The notes below the pieces were generated by a model that ran no database searches, had not been told where the DNA came from, and saw only the letters and a program-made list of their open reading frames with translations. Source: Andeanibacterium fulvum (GTDB lineage: Bacteria; Pseudomonadota; Alphaproteobacteria; Sphingomonadales; Sphingomonadaceae). Taken from it: a stretch of DNA of 64,000 bases. Location: positions 434,001 to 498,000 of the forward strand of contig NZ_JBANRM010000001.1 in the NCBI RefSeq assembly GCF_037154085.1, given 5' to 3'. The stretch's first letter is position 1; each line of letters begins with the position of its first letter. Position numbers and translations under genes: made by a program. Shown piece by piece: positions 16,176-23,728 of this stretch.

Positions 16176-17117
16176 TTAGGCCGCAAGCGCAGCTTCGTCT
16201 GACGCGTCGTCAAACTGTTCGGGCATGCCTCTTCCGCCAAGCTTCAGCAGCAGGGTCGACGCCTCCTCAGCCTTGGCGGCAGCAGTCAGGATGGCGCGAT
16301 CGTCATCCTTCAGAAGCTTGAGCCAATGATCGATGTAGCTCGCGTGGCTGTCGAGATGTGTGACGGGCAGGCCCAGCTCAGCGCCGAGCATGGCGCTCGA
16401 TAGCTCGGCTACCAGTTCTTCGGCGGCATAAGCCGCCGTGCCAAAGCGGTTCTTGAGATCACGCCCCAGACGGCTGGCATGGCCGGTCCAGTGCGACAGC
16501 TCGTGTGCGAGCGTGGCGTAGTAGTGATCGAAGCCGCCAAACAGGCTGACCGGCGGCATCGTGACGCGATCCGCAGTCGGTTCGTAATAGGCTTCGCAGC
16601 CTTGGTGGCGCAGGTTGACGGGGATGGCAGCGAAGAAGACGTCGAGCTCGGCTTCGCGCCCTTCAGGCTCGACCAGTTCCAACGTCGCGGCAGGATGGAA
16701 GCGCTCAGGCAGACCCTCGACCTGATCGGCATTGAAGACTGGATAGGCCTTCAGCACCCGGCGGGCTTCGTCGGTCTTTTCGCCAGTCTCGGGAGCTTCG
16801 ACCTCCTTTGTGTAGCTCTTGTAGAAGATCGCGATGGTCGACTTCTCGCCCTTGCGGACCTGAGCTCCGAGCGATTTTGCCTGATTGTAGGTCATCCAGA
16901 ATGGCGAGGCGTAGCCGCACATGTCGGCGACCATCCAAAGCCAGAACACGTTCATGCCTCGGTACGGAATCCCACAGGCCCGCAAGGGCCGAGAGACCGG
17001 GGCACCTCGCCACGTCTTGATCCACGGCTTCGTGCCCGCTTCCAGACGGGCGATGATTTCCTGAGTGATGCGGGTGGCGGGCGACAAGCCGCCGCCCTGC
17101 CCCTTGCGATAGGCCAT
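16176..17117 (-). CDS. ardC: ArdC-like antirestriction protein / zincin metallopeptidase
   Basis: 313 aa. The N-terminal ssDNA-binding ArdC region (ITQEIIARLEAGTKPWIKTW, then RGMNVFWL) precedes a metallopeptidase-like domain with HELSHWTGH at about residues 205-213. ArdC proteins protect incoming single-stranded DNA from host restriction during conjugation (family knowledge). The start at 17117 follows AGGAGAA. A terminator separates it from parB upstream, so it has its own promoter, perhaps within the leader carrying the AGAGGGGGC motif. Confidence 0.88.
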   Translation of the reverse strand: MAYRKGQGGGLSPATRITQEIIARLEAGTKPWIKTWRGAPVSRPLRACGIPYRGMNVFWLWMVADMCGYASPFWMTYNQAKSLGAQVRKGEKSTIAIFYKSYTKEVEAPETGEKTDEARRVLKAYPVFNADQVEGLPERFHPAATLELVEPEGREAELDVFFAAIPVNLRHQGCEAYYEPTADRVTMPPVSLFGGFDHYYATLAHELSHWTGHASRLGRDLKNRFGTAAYAAEELVAELSSAMLGAELGLPVTHLDSHASYIDHWLKLLKDDDRAILTAAAKAEEASTLLLKLGGRGMPEQFDDASDEAALAA

Positions 17118-17207
17118 GATGGTTCTCCTGACTGAGGCATCTGGACAATCGGCGACGGGTTCGCCGGTCAGTGCCACAGGGTCCCGAGCCCCCTCTGCTC
17201 TTCTCCC

Positions 17208-17248
17208 AAAAAGGAAGCGGCCCTCCGGCGTGAGCCGAAGGACCGCTT
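17208..17248 (-). terminator. Terminator of the parB-like gene
   Basis: On the minus strand AAGCGGTCCTTCGGC pairs imperfectly with GCCGGAGGGCCGCTT, followed by CC and TTTTT (17212-17208). It lies 37 bases past the parB stop. Confidence 0.82.
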
Positions 17249-17284
17249 CTCGAGGTGCGAGTGGCCGAGCCTGTCAGGAGGAGG

Positions 17285-19273
17285 TCAGGCGGCCAGCTCG
17301 TGGGGGGTATGAGTTTCGCCGTCGACACCAGGCTCAACGTCGCTTGCGTCGATCTCGGCTTCGCCAGCCTCCGGGGCAGCGGAGGCAAACCGCATGACCT
17401 CAGGCACCCAGGCCAGGGCCTTTTCGCGGACCTCGACCTCGGTGATGTAGGTGCCGGCGAAGACGCGCTCGGCGCTCATCGCGAGGTCACCCTTCTTGAC
17501 CGAGGCAAAGCGCGAAGAGAGTTCGAGACCGCCGACATCGGTCAACGCATCGAGGATCACCTGCTTCGACACCCGGTCAAAGTAGTTGGCGGTTGTCGGA
17601 CGCCACCACTGCGCCATGTCGATGCCGATCAGGCTGCCAAGGTGATCCTGGAACGGAAGCTGGCGCTCACCGGACATGTTGAGGCTTGCCTCGAGCGACC
17701 GGGCAACGACAAAGCCAAGCCATGCGGCTCGGCTTTCATCGGGCAGCGCCCGAAACAGATCGAAGCGGGCAGTCACGTCGGTGCCCGCACGCCAGCTTTC
17801 GTCGAGGCCGGATCTGAACTCAGCAAACCCGCTGCTCGCCGGAGCATCCTTGGCTTCGAAGCCGATGATCGGGCCTGCCGGAACAGGCGCGCGCAGCGTG
17901 CTCGCAGCCCGCGCCCGCCAGTCGTGGGTATCGGCATCAGCGAGCGTGAAGACCATGAGGTCGAGCGCCAGCCCGGGGTCGGACGCAACGTGCAGTGCCA
18001 GAACATCGCGGCGCTGCATGGCGAGCTCGTCAACCAGACGCTTCGACAAGGTGGTCCGGCGCCTATCCGAACCTTCCTCGCCGGCAACGACCTCGATCCC
18101 GCTGGCGCCATCGGCGGGATCCGCTTGACGCTCGCCGTAGAACACCGGCTGGAGAACCGGCGTGCCATCGCGGGAGAGCACCAGCACCATTCCTGCCTCG
18201 GCCTTGAGCTCCGGCGCGATGACGGGCGGGCGGACACGAATGTCTTGGCATTCGCGCTCGATCGCCTCGATAGCCGCTTCGGCCGCGGCCACGGCCTCCT
18301 CGGCACTGTCCTCGTCTTCAAGGATCGCCGCGTGCTCGTCATAGGAGGCATCGAGTTCGTCGAGCCTTGCCACTTCAGCTTCGGTCAATGGCGCCGGTTC
18401 CGCAGGCAGCCGGACCAGCCCTTCAACCAGATCGTGGCTGGCATAGGGATCGAGCGTCGGCCTGACCCAGGCAAGACCATGCTCGGCGGCGATGGCTTTG
18501 GCCTGCTCTTCCATCTTCGCGGCGGCAAGGCTTTCGAGCAGCGCAACATCGACCCAGGATTCGCTGTCGTCGTTGTCGAACAGCTCACGCTCGATCCGGC
18601 CGCCCGCGGCAATGTAGGCATCGCGGCCAACGAGACGGGCGCGCGGATCGCTGCCCCGGACTGTGCCGGAGAGGACCATGCGCCGGATGCTGTCGGGATT
18701 GGGTGCGTAGTAGGCCGAGGAAACCTGCTCGAACACCCGGGCCTGGATGTCCTGATCCGAGGTCGCGCCGAAGGCCTTGGCGATATCGAGGGTGATTTCC
18801 CCGGAGGCCAGTGCCTCAAAAACCACAGGCGCAAGGTTCGCGAGACGCAGCCGGCCATCAACGAAGCGAACAGTCAGACCGAAGCGGCGGGCAACGTCCT
18901 CGACGGTCGCACCGCCTGCCACGAGCGCGGCAAAGGCCTGGGCTTCGTCGGCCGGGTTCATGGCGAGGCGGTGAAAGTTCTCCGCAAGGCTGGTCTCGAC
19001 CGCGACCTCAGCGCTGTCTTCGAGCACAAGGCAGGTGACTTCGTGATCACGGGCAAGGATCTTTTCGTCTGCCAGCGCGAGCATTGCGCGCCGACGCCGC
19101 TCACCGGCTTCGACCTCGAACTTGGCCTTGGCGGTGGGCCTGACGATGAGGTTCTGTAGCAGGCCACAGGCTGCAATGCTGGCCTTAAGCTCAGCATCTG
19201 CTGCCGTATCACTGTGACGGCGGACATTGCGGGGAGACTGAACGAGCTTGTTCAGCGGGATCGCCTTGATCAT
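17285..19273 (-). CDS. parB: Large ParB/Srx-like nuclease-fold protein
   Basis: 662 aa. The ParB N-terminal domain covers residues 1-100: PLNKLVQSPRNVRRH, then ELKASIAACGLLQNLIVRP and VEAGERRRRAML (the GERRxRA motif). A KorB/HTH-like segment follows (ATVEDVARRFGLTVRFVDGRLRLA). The long C-terminal part, of about 400 residues, is acidic and helical and is characteristic of ICE/plasmid ParB proteins rather than chromosomal ones (usually near 300 aa). No parA is adjacent, so DNA organisation or regulation is as likely as partition. Start at 19273 after TCAGGAG. Confidence 0.88.
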   Translation of the reverse strand: MIKAIPLNKLVQSPRNVRRHSDTAADAELKASIAACGLLQNLIVRPTAKAKFEVEAGERRRRAMLALADEKILARDHEVTCLVLEDSAEVAVETSLAENFHRLAMNPADEAQAFAALVAGGATVEDVARRFGLTVRFVDGRLRLANLAPVVFEALASGEITLDIAKAFGATSDQDIQARVFEQVSSAYYAPNPDSIRRMVLSGTVRGSDPRARLVGRDAYIAAGGRIERELFDNDDSESWVDVALLESLAAAKMEEQAKAIAAEHGLAWVRPTLDPYASHDLVEGLVRLPAEPAPLTEAEVARLDELDASYDEHAAILEDEDSAEEAVAAAEAAIEAIERECQDIRVRPPVIAPELKAEAGMVLVLSRDGTPVLQPVFYGERQADPADGASGIEVVAGEEGSDRRRTTLSKRLVDELAMQRRDVLALHVASDPGLALDLMVFTLADADTHDWRARAASTLRAPVPAGPIIGFEAKDAPASSGFAEFRSGLDESWRAGTDVTARFDLFRALPDESRAAWLGFVVARSLEASLNMSGERQLPFQDHLGSLIGIDMAQWWRPTTANYFDRVSKQVILDALTDVGGLELSSRFASVKKGDLAMSAERVFAGTYITEVEVREKALAWVPEVMRFASAAPEAGEAEIDASDVEPGVDGETHTPHELAA

Positions 19274-19325
19274 GGGACACACTCCTGATTGTGAGCCCGG
19301 TGCATCGACCATCGACGCCCAAATG

Positions 19326-19360
19326 GCTCAATCAGGACAAAGCCCACTCCCCTCTCTTGC
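19326..19360 (-). promoter_or_regulatory. Conserved leader element upstream of parB
   Basis: On the minus strand this carries AGAGGGGAG-T-GGGCTT and CTGATTGAG-C. It closely matches the segment 30828-30862 upstream of the large helicase gene, in the same orientation and at a similar distance from the start codon. Confidence 0.5.
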
Positions 19361-19364
19361 TTTG

Positions 19365-19391
19365 TCAGTACGAAATGCCAAAAGGTCGCAT
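19365..19391 (-). CDS. Possible 8-residue leader peptide
   Basis: ATG at 19391 follows an ideal ribosome site (AAAGGAGGTG, 5 bases before) and encodes MRPFGISY before TGA. Just downstream, ACAAAGC and GCTTTGT form a 7-base stem that ends in the conserved leader element, about 65 bases before parB. The arrangement resembles an attenuation leader. No charged or rare-codon run betrays a ligand. Confidence 0.35.
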   Translation of the reverse strand: MRPFGISY

Positions 19392-19444
19392 CGACGCACC
19401 TCCTTTTGACAAAAAATTGATTAGAGAAGCTATTTTATGCGGTT

Positions 19445-20236
19445 CTAGAGTTGCAACATTTTGGGATCATCAAGCGTGACCAGAGTTGCCACGCTGTCGC
19501 CCGGAAGCCGAAACGTTTGCTCGGTGACCGTGAAACGTTCGGCCAGAGGGTGATCGAACCAGTATGAAGCCTTGACCTTCGTCGGCTGCTTTTGTTCCGG
19601 GCCATCGTTGAACAGCATCCGAAAACAGGGGCTTTCTGCAAGCAGATCCGACCTGGGAAACCATCGCTCAGGGATAATCGGCGGCCGTCGGAACCAGCGC
19701 ATGCCCGCTTGCGAGTGACAGACCAGCATCGAGGGGAACCGATTTGTGCCCAACGCCTTGATGGTCGTGGCCGTCATGCTCGTCTCGAACCTGTCGGCCA
19801 AGGCCTTCACCGCCGATATCGTCAAGCGGTCAACATCAGCAATCAACGGCCTGAAGATGTATCCGGGGAGCAGCAGATCGGATGCATAGGCGTCGGCCTG
19901 TAGTTCTGGATTCCCGGCTACGCGCTCGCGACGCCCGTCGCTCAAGGGCCGGCCGATGTCCTGAGTCCGACAGGTGAGGCAGAGCCCTCGGTGGCGATGC
20001 CAGTGGCCAAGTTCGTGCGCAATCGAGAAGCGCTTGCGCCGTGGAGTGGCCCGGGAGTCGACTGTAATTATCGCGCGCTCAGCCTGACCGACGATGCGGG
20101 CTTCGCATGACTCGAGGTGCCTGTACTTGACCTTCGCCCCGAGCGAGAGGGCGACGACCTCGATGTCGATCTCCTCGGGGGCAGTGATGCCGAGCGCCTG
20201 CAGCGCCTGTTCCGCGGCGGTAAGCGAAGCTATCAC
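19445..20236 (-). CDS. ImmA/IrrE-family zinc metallopeptidase
   Basis: 263 aa. HELGH lies at residues 74-78 (in FSIAHELGHWH) and the third ligand is E111 in NPELQADAYASDLLLP, the complete COG2856 zinc site. The C-terminal 120 residues are a sensor-like domain of unknown type. Related peptidases cleave repressors (ImmA on ImmR, IrrE on DdrO, CapP on CapH) to switch on stress or defence genes. The GTG start overlaps the stop of the acidic protein (GTGA), so it is the last gene of a coupled three-gene operon facing away from the Pycsar operon. Confidence 0.87.
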   Translation of the reverse strand: MIASLTAAEQALQALGITAPEEIDIEVVALSLGAKVKYRHLESCEARIVGQAERAIITVDSRATPRRKRFSIAHELGHWHRHRGLCLTCRTQDIGRPLSDGRRERVAGNPELQADAYASDLLLPGYIFRPLIADVDRLTISAVKALADRFETSMTATTIKALGTNRFPSMLVCHSQAGMRWFRRPPIIPERWFPRSDLLAESPCFRMLFNDGPEQKQPTKVKASYWFDHPLAERFTVTEQTFRLPGDSVATLVTLDDPKMLQL

Positions 20237-20616
20237 GTATTTACGTCGTCGCCGGCGTCGCGCTCGAGTTCGGCGAGGTCCTCCAGCAGGCTTTGTTCAT
20301 CGCCGTCGGACTTCGCGCTGCGCGCGGCCAGCGTCATGCGGAACCCCGGATCGTTGGCGGCGGCCGCGAGCTTCGCTCTCATGCGATCCGCGTCGAAGTT
20401 GAGCACCCGCGGCACGGCGCGCTCTTGGTCGATCTGCTTGCGGAGCGTCGCCAAGCGGCCCTTCCGAAGTGCCACCTCGGCTCGATCCATGGCGTTCAGG
20501 ACCGCAGCGAGGTCATCCTCGCCGGTTTCCTCGGCTTCCTCGGCTAGGATGCTCTCAATCACGAAATCATCGATGAGCGAGAGCCGGTCCATGTCGCACC
20601 CGTTTTTATCGCTCAT
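20233..20616 (-). CDS. Acidic helical protein, candidate anti-sigma factor or peptidase target
   Basis: 127 aa, no recognised domain. Residues 12-45 are strongly acidic (FVIESILAEEAEETGEDDLAAVL), followed by an amphipathic charged helix (MDRAEVALRKGRLATLRKQIDQERAVP) and another acidic end. It starts within the stop of the sigma-like gene (ATGA) and ends within the start of the peptidase gene. The middle place between a sigma factor and an ImmA/IrrE peptidase makes it the natural inhibitor that the peptidase would cleave; this is inference from order and composition only. Confidence 0.65.
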   Translation of the reverse strand: MSDKNGCDMDRLSLIDDFVIESILAEEAEETGEDDLAAVLNAMDRAEVALRKGRLATLRKQIDQERAVPRVLNFDADRMRAKLAAAANDPGFRMTLAARSAKSDGDEQSLLEDLAELERDAGDDVNT

Positions 20617-21200
20617 TGCTCCCGTCCTTTCGGAAAAGCACTCAGCAGTCTACGTTTAAGACGTTTACGAATGGTGGCGAGGCCTTTCGTGTCAACCTCG
20701 AGGAGCTGCTCCAGTTCCTCTCCCATCATCCCGTCGCACAGACCCTCCACGAGAAGTTGGAGTTGTTCATCGTCTTCGATGAGGTGGTCGATCGTCGTAA
20801 GTATCTGCCCACCATCGTGCGCCGACAGGACCAAGCACTCGGGCGAAGGGCCGCAATCCACCATCTCCGGACCATCCGTACCGTTCGGAATCGGCCGGAC
20901 CTCCCGGTGCCCTTTGGCAATTGCGTCCATCTCGCCTGACGCGATGCTCCGAATGACCTGCAGCACCACGGCGACGAAGCTTGGTTCACGAGGAACGCGC
21001 CGACTTCCGCCCAGCATCCGGACGAATGCCTCCTGCATCAGATCATCGGCGGGCATGCCGCACCGGCGCTCGAACCAGCGAGCGGCCTGACGGATCTTCG
21101 CGGCGTCGCCTTTGCCGAGCTGCCGGATAGCTTCCCGCAACTCTTCAACCGACAGGTGGTCGGCATCCTGCGATTCCTCCTTGTAGACCGCGTCCTGCAC
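20613..21200 (-). CDS. Sigma-70-family (ECF-like) RNA polymerase sigma factor
   Basis: 195 aa from a GTG at 21200, which has AGGAGG 10 bases upstream; a longer frame from 21326 begins inside the divergent promoter region and lacks a site. Residues 40-95 resemble sigma region 2 (RWFERRCGMPADDLMQEAFVRML, where DDLMQEAF matches the region 2.2 pattern). Residues 145-187 resemble region 4 (a helix-turn-helix ending GLATIRKRLKRRLL). The family is divergent. It is the first gene of the operon and is divergent to pycC, 164 bases away. Confidence 0.75.
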   Translation of the reverse strand: MQDAVYKEESQDADHLSVEELREAIRQLGKGDAAKIRQAARWFERRCGMPADDLMQEAFVRMLGGSRRVPREPSFVAVVLQVIRSIASGEMDAIAKGHREVRPIPNGTDGPEMVDCGPSPECLVLSAHDGGQILTTIDHLIEDDEQLQLLVEGLCDGMMGEELEQLLEVDTKGLATIRKRLKRRLLSAFPKGREQ

Positions 21201-21364
21201 GCGCTTCGGCCCTCCTGTCTTGGTATGCGGCGCCGAACAAAATTCCGGACAAGTTTTTTGCCCCCCGTCCGAGGAAGGGCCGACGGCCGCATACGTAATT
21301 GAAGGCGGCAATCGGCGACTTGGCAAGTGCCCCGATCGCCATCGATCCGATTTGGAGCAGAAGC
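21201..21364. promoter_or_regulatory. Divergent promoter region between the sigma operon and the Pycsar operon
   Basis: 164 bases. A perfect 9-base inverted repeat, GTATGCGGC (21223-21231) and GCCGCATAC (21286-21294), brackets the centre. On the minus strand GGAAT at about 21246 could be an ECF-type -35. The pycC ribosome site GGAGCAG precedes ATG at 21365. No classical sigma-70 -35/-10 pair stands out for pycC, which fits use of the neighbouring sigma factor. Confidence 0.5.
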
Positions 21365-22891
21365 ATGGCGAAGGACTGGAAGCACGATCGGGCGGCCGAT
21401 CACATCGAGAAGAAGATCAAGGACGTCAAGACGGTGACGATCGTCGACTACCGCCGCGACGTGTCGCTGGAGAACATCCCGGCAAACAAGGCGTTCAGGG
21501 TCGACGGTGTACATCTATACGCCGACATACTGAACCTGACCGACATGCTGAACGTCACGGCGGATGAAGGTGTCACGTGCCACCGCCGCACGTTGCGCTT
21601 CCTCAACCTCCACTACCGTGCCGTTCATCGCATTCTCGCCCGATGCGACGCCCGCCGCGTCGACTTCCACAACCAGCGCCTGCACGCCCTGATCGCGAAG
21701 CCCTACAGCTCGGAGAACAATGCGGAGGCTAAGCGGGTTCGGCGCGCGGTCGCGATCGCCCAGCTCATCATCGACGTGCTTCATGAGACCGGTGACGACG
21801 ACGAGCACATTCCCGATGCGGACGTCCGGGTGGGGATTGACACCGGCGAGGCCCTGGCGGTCAACAACGGTCGGCGCGGCGGGCGCGAACCCCTGTTTCT
21901 GGGGGAGCCTGCCAACCACGCGGCGAAGATGTCGGGCGGAGGTTCCAGCACCGGGATCTACCTCACTAACAACGCGCGTCTGGCCATCGGGCTCGCGGAG
22001 GCGGCCAGGCCGGCCAACACGCCATTAACCACCGCCGAGATCGCAGCCTGCCAGGATGCGGCGGATCTCGGCGTGTCGAAGGACACCATCGTGGCGGAAT
22101 GGCGCGAGGATCTCAAAAAAAATCCGATCGGCTCCTTTGAGTTTTCCCGCCACACGCCACCGCTGCGCACCCTCGACATCACGACCCTCACGCCCGCCAA
22201 CACCAAGCGGCAGGAGGCGGCGTCGGTCTATGCCGACATCGATGGCTTCACTGCCTACGTCGCGCGCCACATCGAAGACTCTTCCGAAGATGTGGTCCGC
22301 GTGTTCCACGTCATCAGGGCCGAGTTGGATCGGGTGCTGACCTGCGACTTCGACGGCCGCCGTATTCGCTTCATCGGCGACTGCCTGCATGGCCTGCTTT
22401 GCGATGGCACCGTTCACACGACCGACGACGAGGAGACAGTCAGCACGGCGACGCTCTGCGCCGGAGCCTTGCGATCCAGTTTCGAGCTGGCGCTCGAGAA
22501 GCTCGGCGCCGAAGGGATCGACACCGAGGGCCTGGGTCTCGCGATCGGCTTCGAGTTCGGGCCCATGAACGTCACGAGGCTCGGCATGCAGGGCGACCGC
22601 GTCCGCTGCTCGGTCAGCCGCGGCGTCCTCGCATCCGAGACGGAACAGACGAGGTGCTCCGGTGACGAAACCGCCATTGGACCACTGGCGCATGATGCCG
22701 GGACGAAGGCGGTGCGCGACCTGTTCGGCTCGCGGCGCAAGGTGAAGGGTCTCGACTACAACGAGGCCGTGGAGGCGCTCGCGGAGAAAGGTGACGACAC
22801 GGCGTCGGCGGCGAAGCGCGCGGCCTTCTCTATGCCGGCCATCGCCGCGGCGTCGGAGCGCGTCATCCGGCCCTACTCGGAGCACAAGTGA
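21365..22891 (+). CDS. pycC: Pycsar-type nucleotide cyclase with tandem class III cyclase domains
   Basis: 508 aa; it would make a cyclic pyrimidine nucleotide (cCMP or cUMP) after phage infection. The C-terminal domain (about 284-420) has the catalytic core: YADIDGFT gives metal-binding D291 and D293, and FIGD gives D339, with the later GLAIGFEFGPMNVTRLG strand pair. The N-terminal domain (about 45-205) shows the same fold (LYADILNLT with D54; VGIDTGEAL; FLGEPANHAAKM) but has N103-Q104 where the active half has G338-D339, so it is probably catalytically dead and completes a pseudo-dimer. The start at 21365 has a GGAGCAG site. First gene of a tight operon with an E2-like protein and a cNMP/TIR effector, which supports Pycsar over a housekeeping adenylate cyclase. 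Confidence 0.85.
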   Translation: MAKDWKHDRAADHIEKKIKDVKTVTIVDYRRDVSLENIPANKAFRVDGVHLYADILNLTDMLNVTADEGVTCHRRTLRFLNLHYRAVHRILARCDARRVDFHNQRLHALIAKPYSSENNAEAKRVRRAVAIAQLIIDVLHETGDDDEHIPDADVRVGIDTGEALAVNNGRRGGREPLFLGEPANHAAKMSGGGSSTGIYLTNNARLAIGLAEAARPANTPLTTAEIAACQDAADLGVSKDTIVAEWREDLKKNPIGSFEFSRHTPPLRTLDITTLTPANTKRQEAASVYADIDGFTAYVARHIEDSSEDVVRVFHVIRAELDRVLTCDFDGRRIRFIGDCLHGLLCDGTVHTTDDEETVSTATLCAGALRSSFELALEKLGAEGIDTEGLGLAIGFEFGPMNVTRLGMQGDRVRCSVSRGVLASETEQTRCSGDETAIGPLAHDAGTKAVRDLFGSRRKVKGLDYNEAVEALAEKGDDTASAAKRAAFSMPAIAAASERVIRPYSEHK

Positions 22892-22895
22892 GCCT

Positions 22896-23714
22896 ATGTC
22901 GCCGAGCGACGACCTCGACATCATAGCGTCCTCCGCGGCGGATTTTGGTGCCGTCGAGATTGCACGCACCCGCTTCGAGCTGAAGGTTCGGTTGCCGGTT
23001 CCGCTCGCCGATGGTCGGAGCCACGCCTATCGTCTCGTGATCGCGGTCTTCGGCGGTGTCGCCACTGCGCGGGAGGAGAAGCCCCTCCTGCTTCCCGAGT
23101 TCTGTCCGGAGCGGCACATAAACCGCGACGGTAGCTTCTGCTTGTTCTGGCGGGCGGTGGACGACATCGTCATCGACAACGTCTCGGCAGCCCGCATCTG
23201 GTGGGAGACATTGATCCGATTCCTGCAGCAGCAGGTCAGAGCTGCGCGGCTTCGCCAGTGGCCCGATGCTAATGGCCGCGCTCACGGTGAGAAGGCAGCG
23301 ATGCATCAACTGCACGCTGAACGCGCGGCTGGCCGGCTCGGCGCGTCCTTCCCTGAAGATTTGGCTGACGGGCGTTTGACCGTCGAGGTATCCAACAGCA
23401 GCGCCCATGGACCAGCGGTGCGGCTGCTGCGCAACGGCCGCCGATTGTATTCGGTGTGGCGCCGCGACCGGCGCGTCGTGAACCAGCGGCGGCCATGCCT
23501 GTGTCCGAAAGGAGCGCGGCTTCGACCCGTCGTCCTGAAATCATGTGGCGACCACGGCGCGGCTGCCGCAGACTTGGCGCTCGAATTGCAGTTGATGGCG
23601 GAACAGGAGCGCCGTTTCTGGAAGGGTTTCGATGGCGCCCAGTGTTGTGGAACGATGGACGGCTGTCCGCTCGCGAAGACGGAAACTTCCGTCCATGCCG
23701 AACGAGCCGGTTGA
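22896..23714 (+). CDS. E2-like (ubiquitin-conjugating fold) protein of the Pycsar operon
   Basis: 272 aa, 4 bases after pycC. The segment CPERHINRDGSFCLFW holds an H74-x-N76 motif with Cys82 six residues on, matching the HPN...ICL active-site pattern of E2 enzymes, so Cys82 is the expected thioester cysteine. The C-terminal 75 residues carry a Cys/His cluster (C201, C203, C217, H220, C250, C251, C257), likely a zinc-binding module. No E1-like or JAB protease gene is adjacent. By analogy with E2-only type II CBASS it may conjugate or tether the cyclase; the cyclase C-terminus (SEHK) has no terminal glycine, so the partner is unclear. Confidence 0.75.
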   Translation: MSPSDDLDIIASSAADFGAVEIARTRFELKVRLPVPLADGRSHAYRLVIAVFGGVATAREEKPLLLPEFCPERHINRDGSFCLFWRAVDDIVIDNVSAARIWWETLIRFLQQQVRAARLRQWPDANGRAHGEKAAMHQLHAERAAGRLGASFPEDLADGRLTVEVSNSSAHGPAVRLLRNGRRLYSVWRRDRRVVNQRRPCLCPKGARLRPVVLKSCGDHGAAAADLALELQLMAEQERRFWKGFDGAQCCGTMDGCPLAKTETSVHAERAG

Positions 23715-23728
23715 TCAGGGGTTGGTGA

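Noticed and set aside
17255..19159. Plus-strand open frame of over 600 codons opposite parB
   Set aside because: Composition artefact of the opposite gene; the protein has no recognisable domain and starts inside the parB tail.
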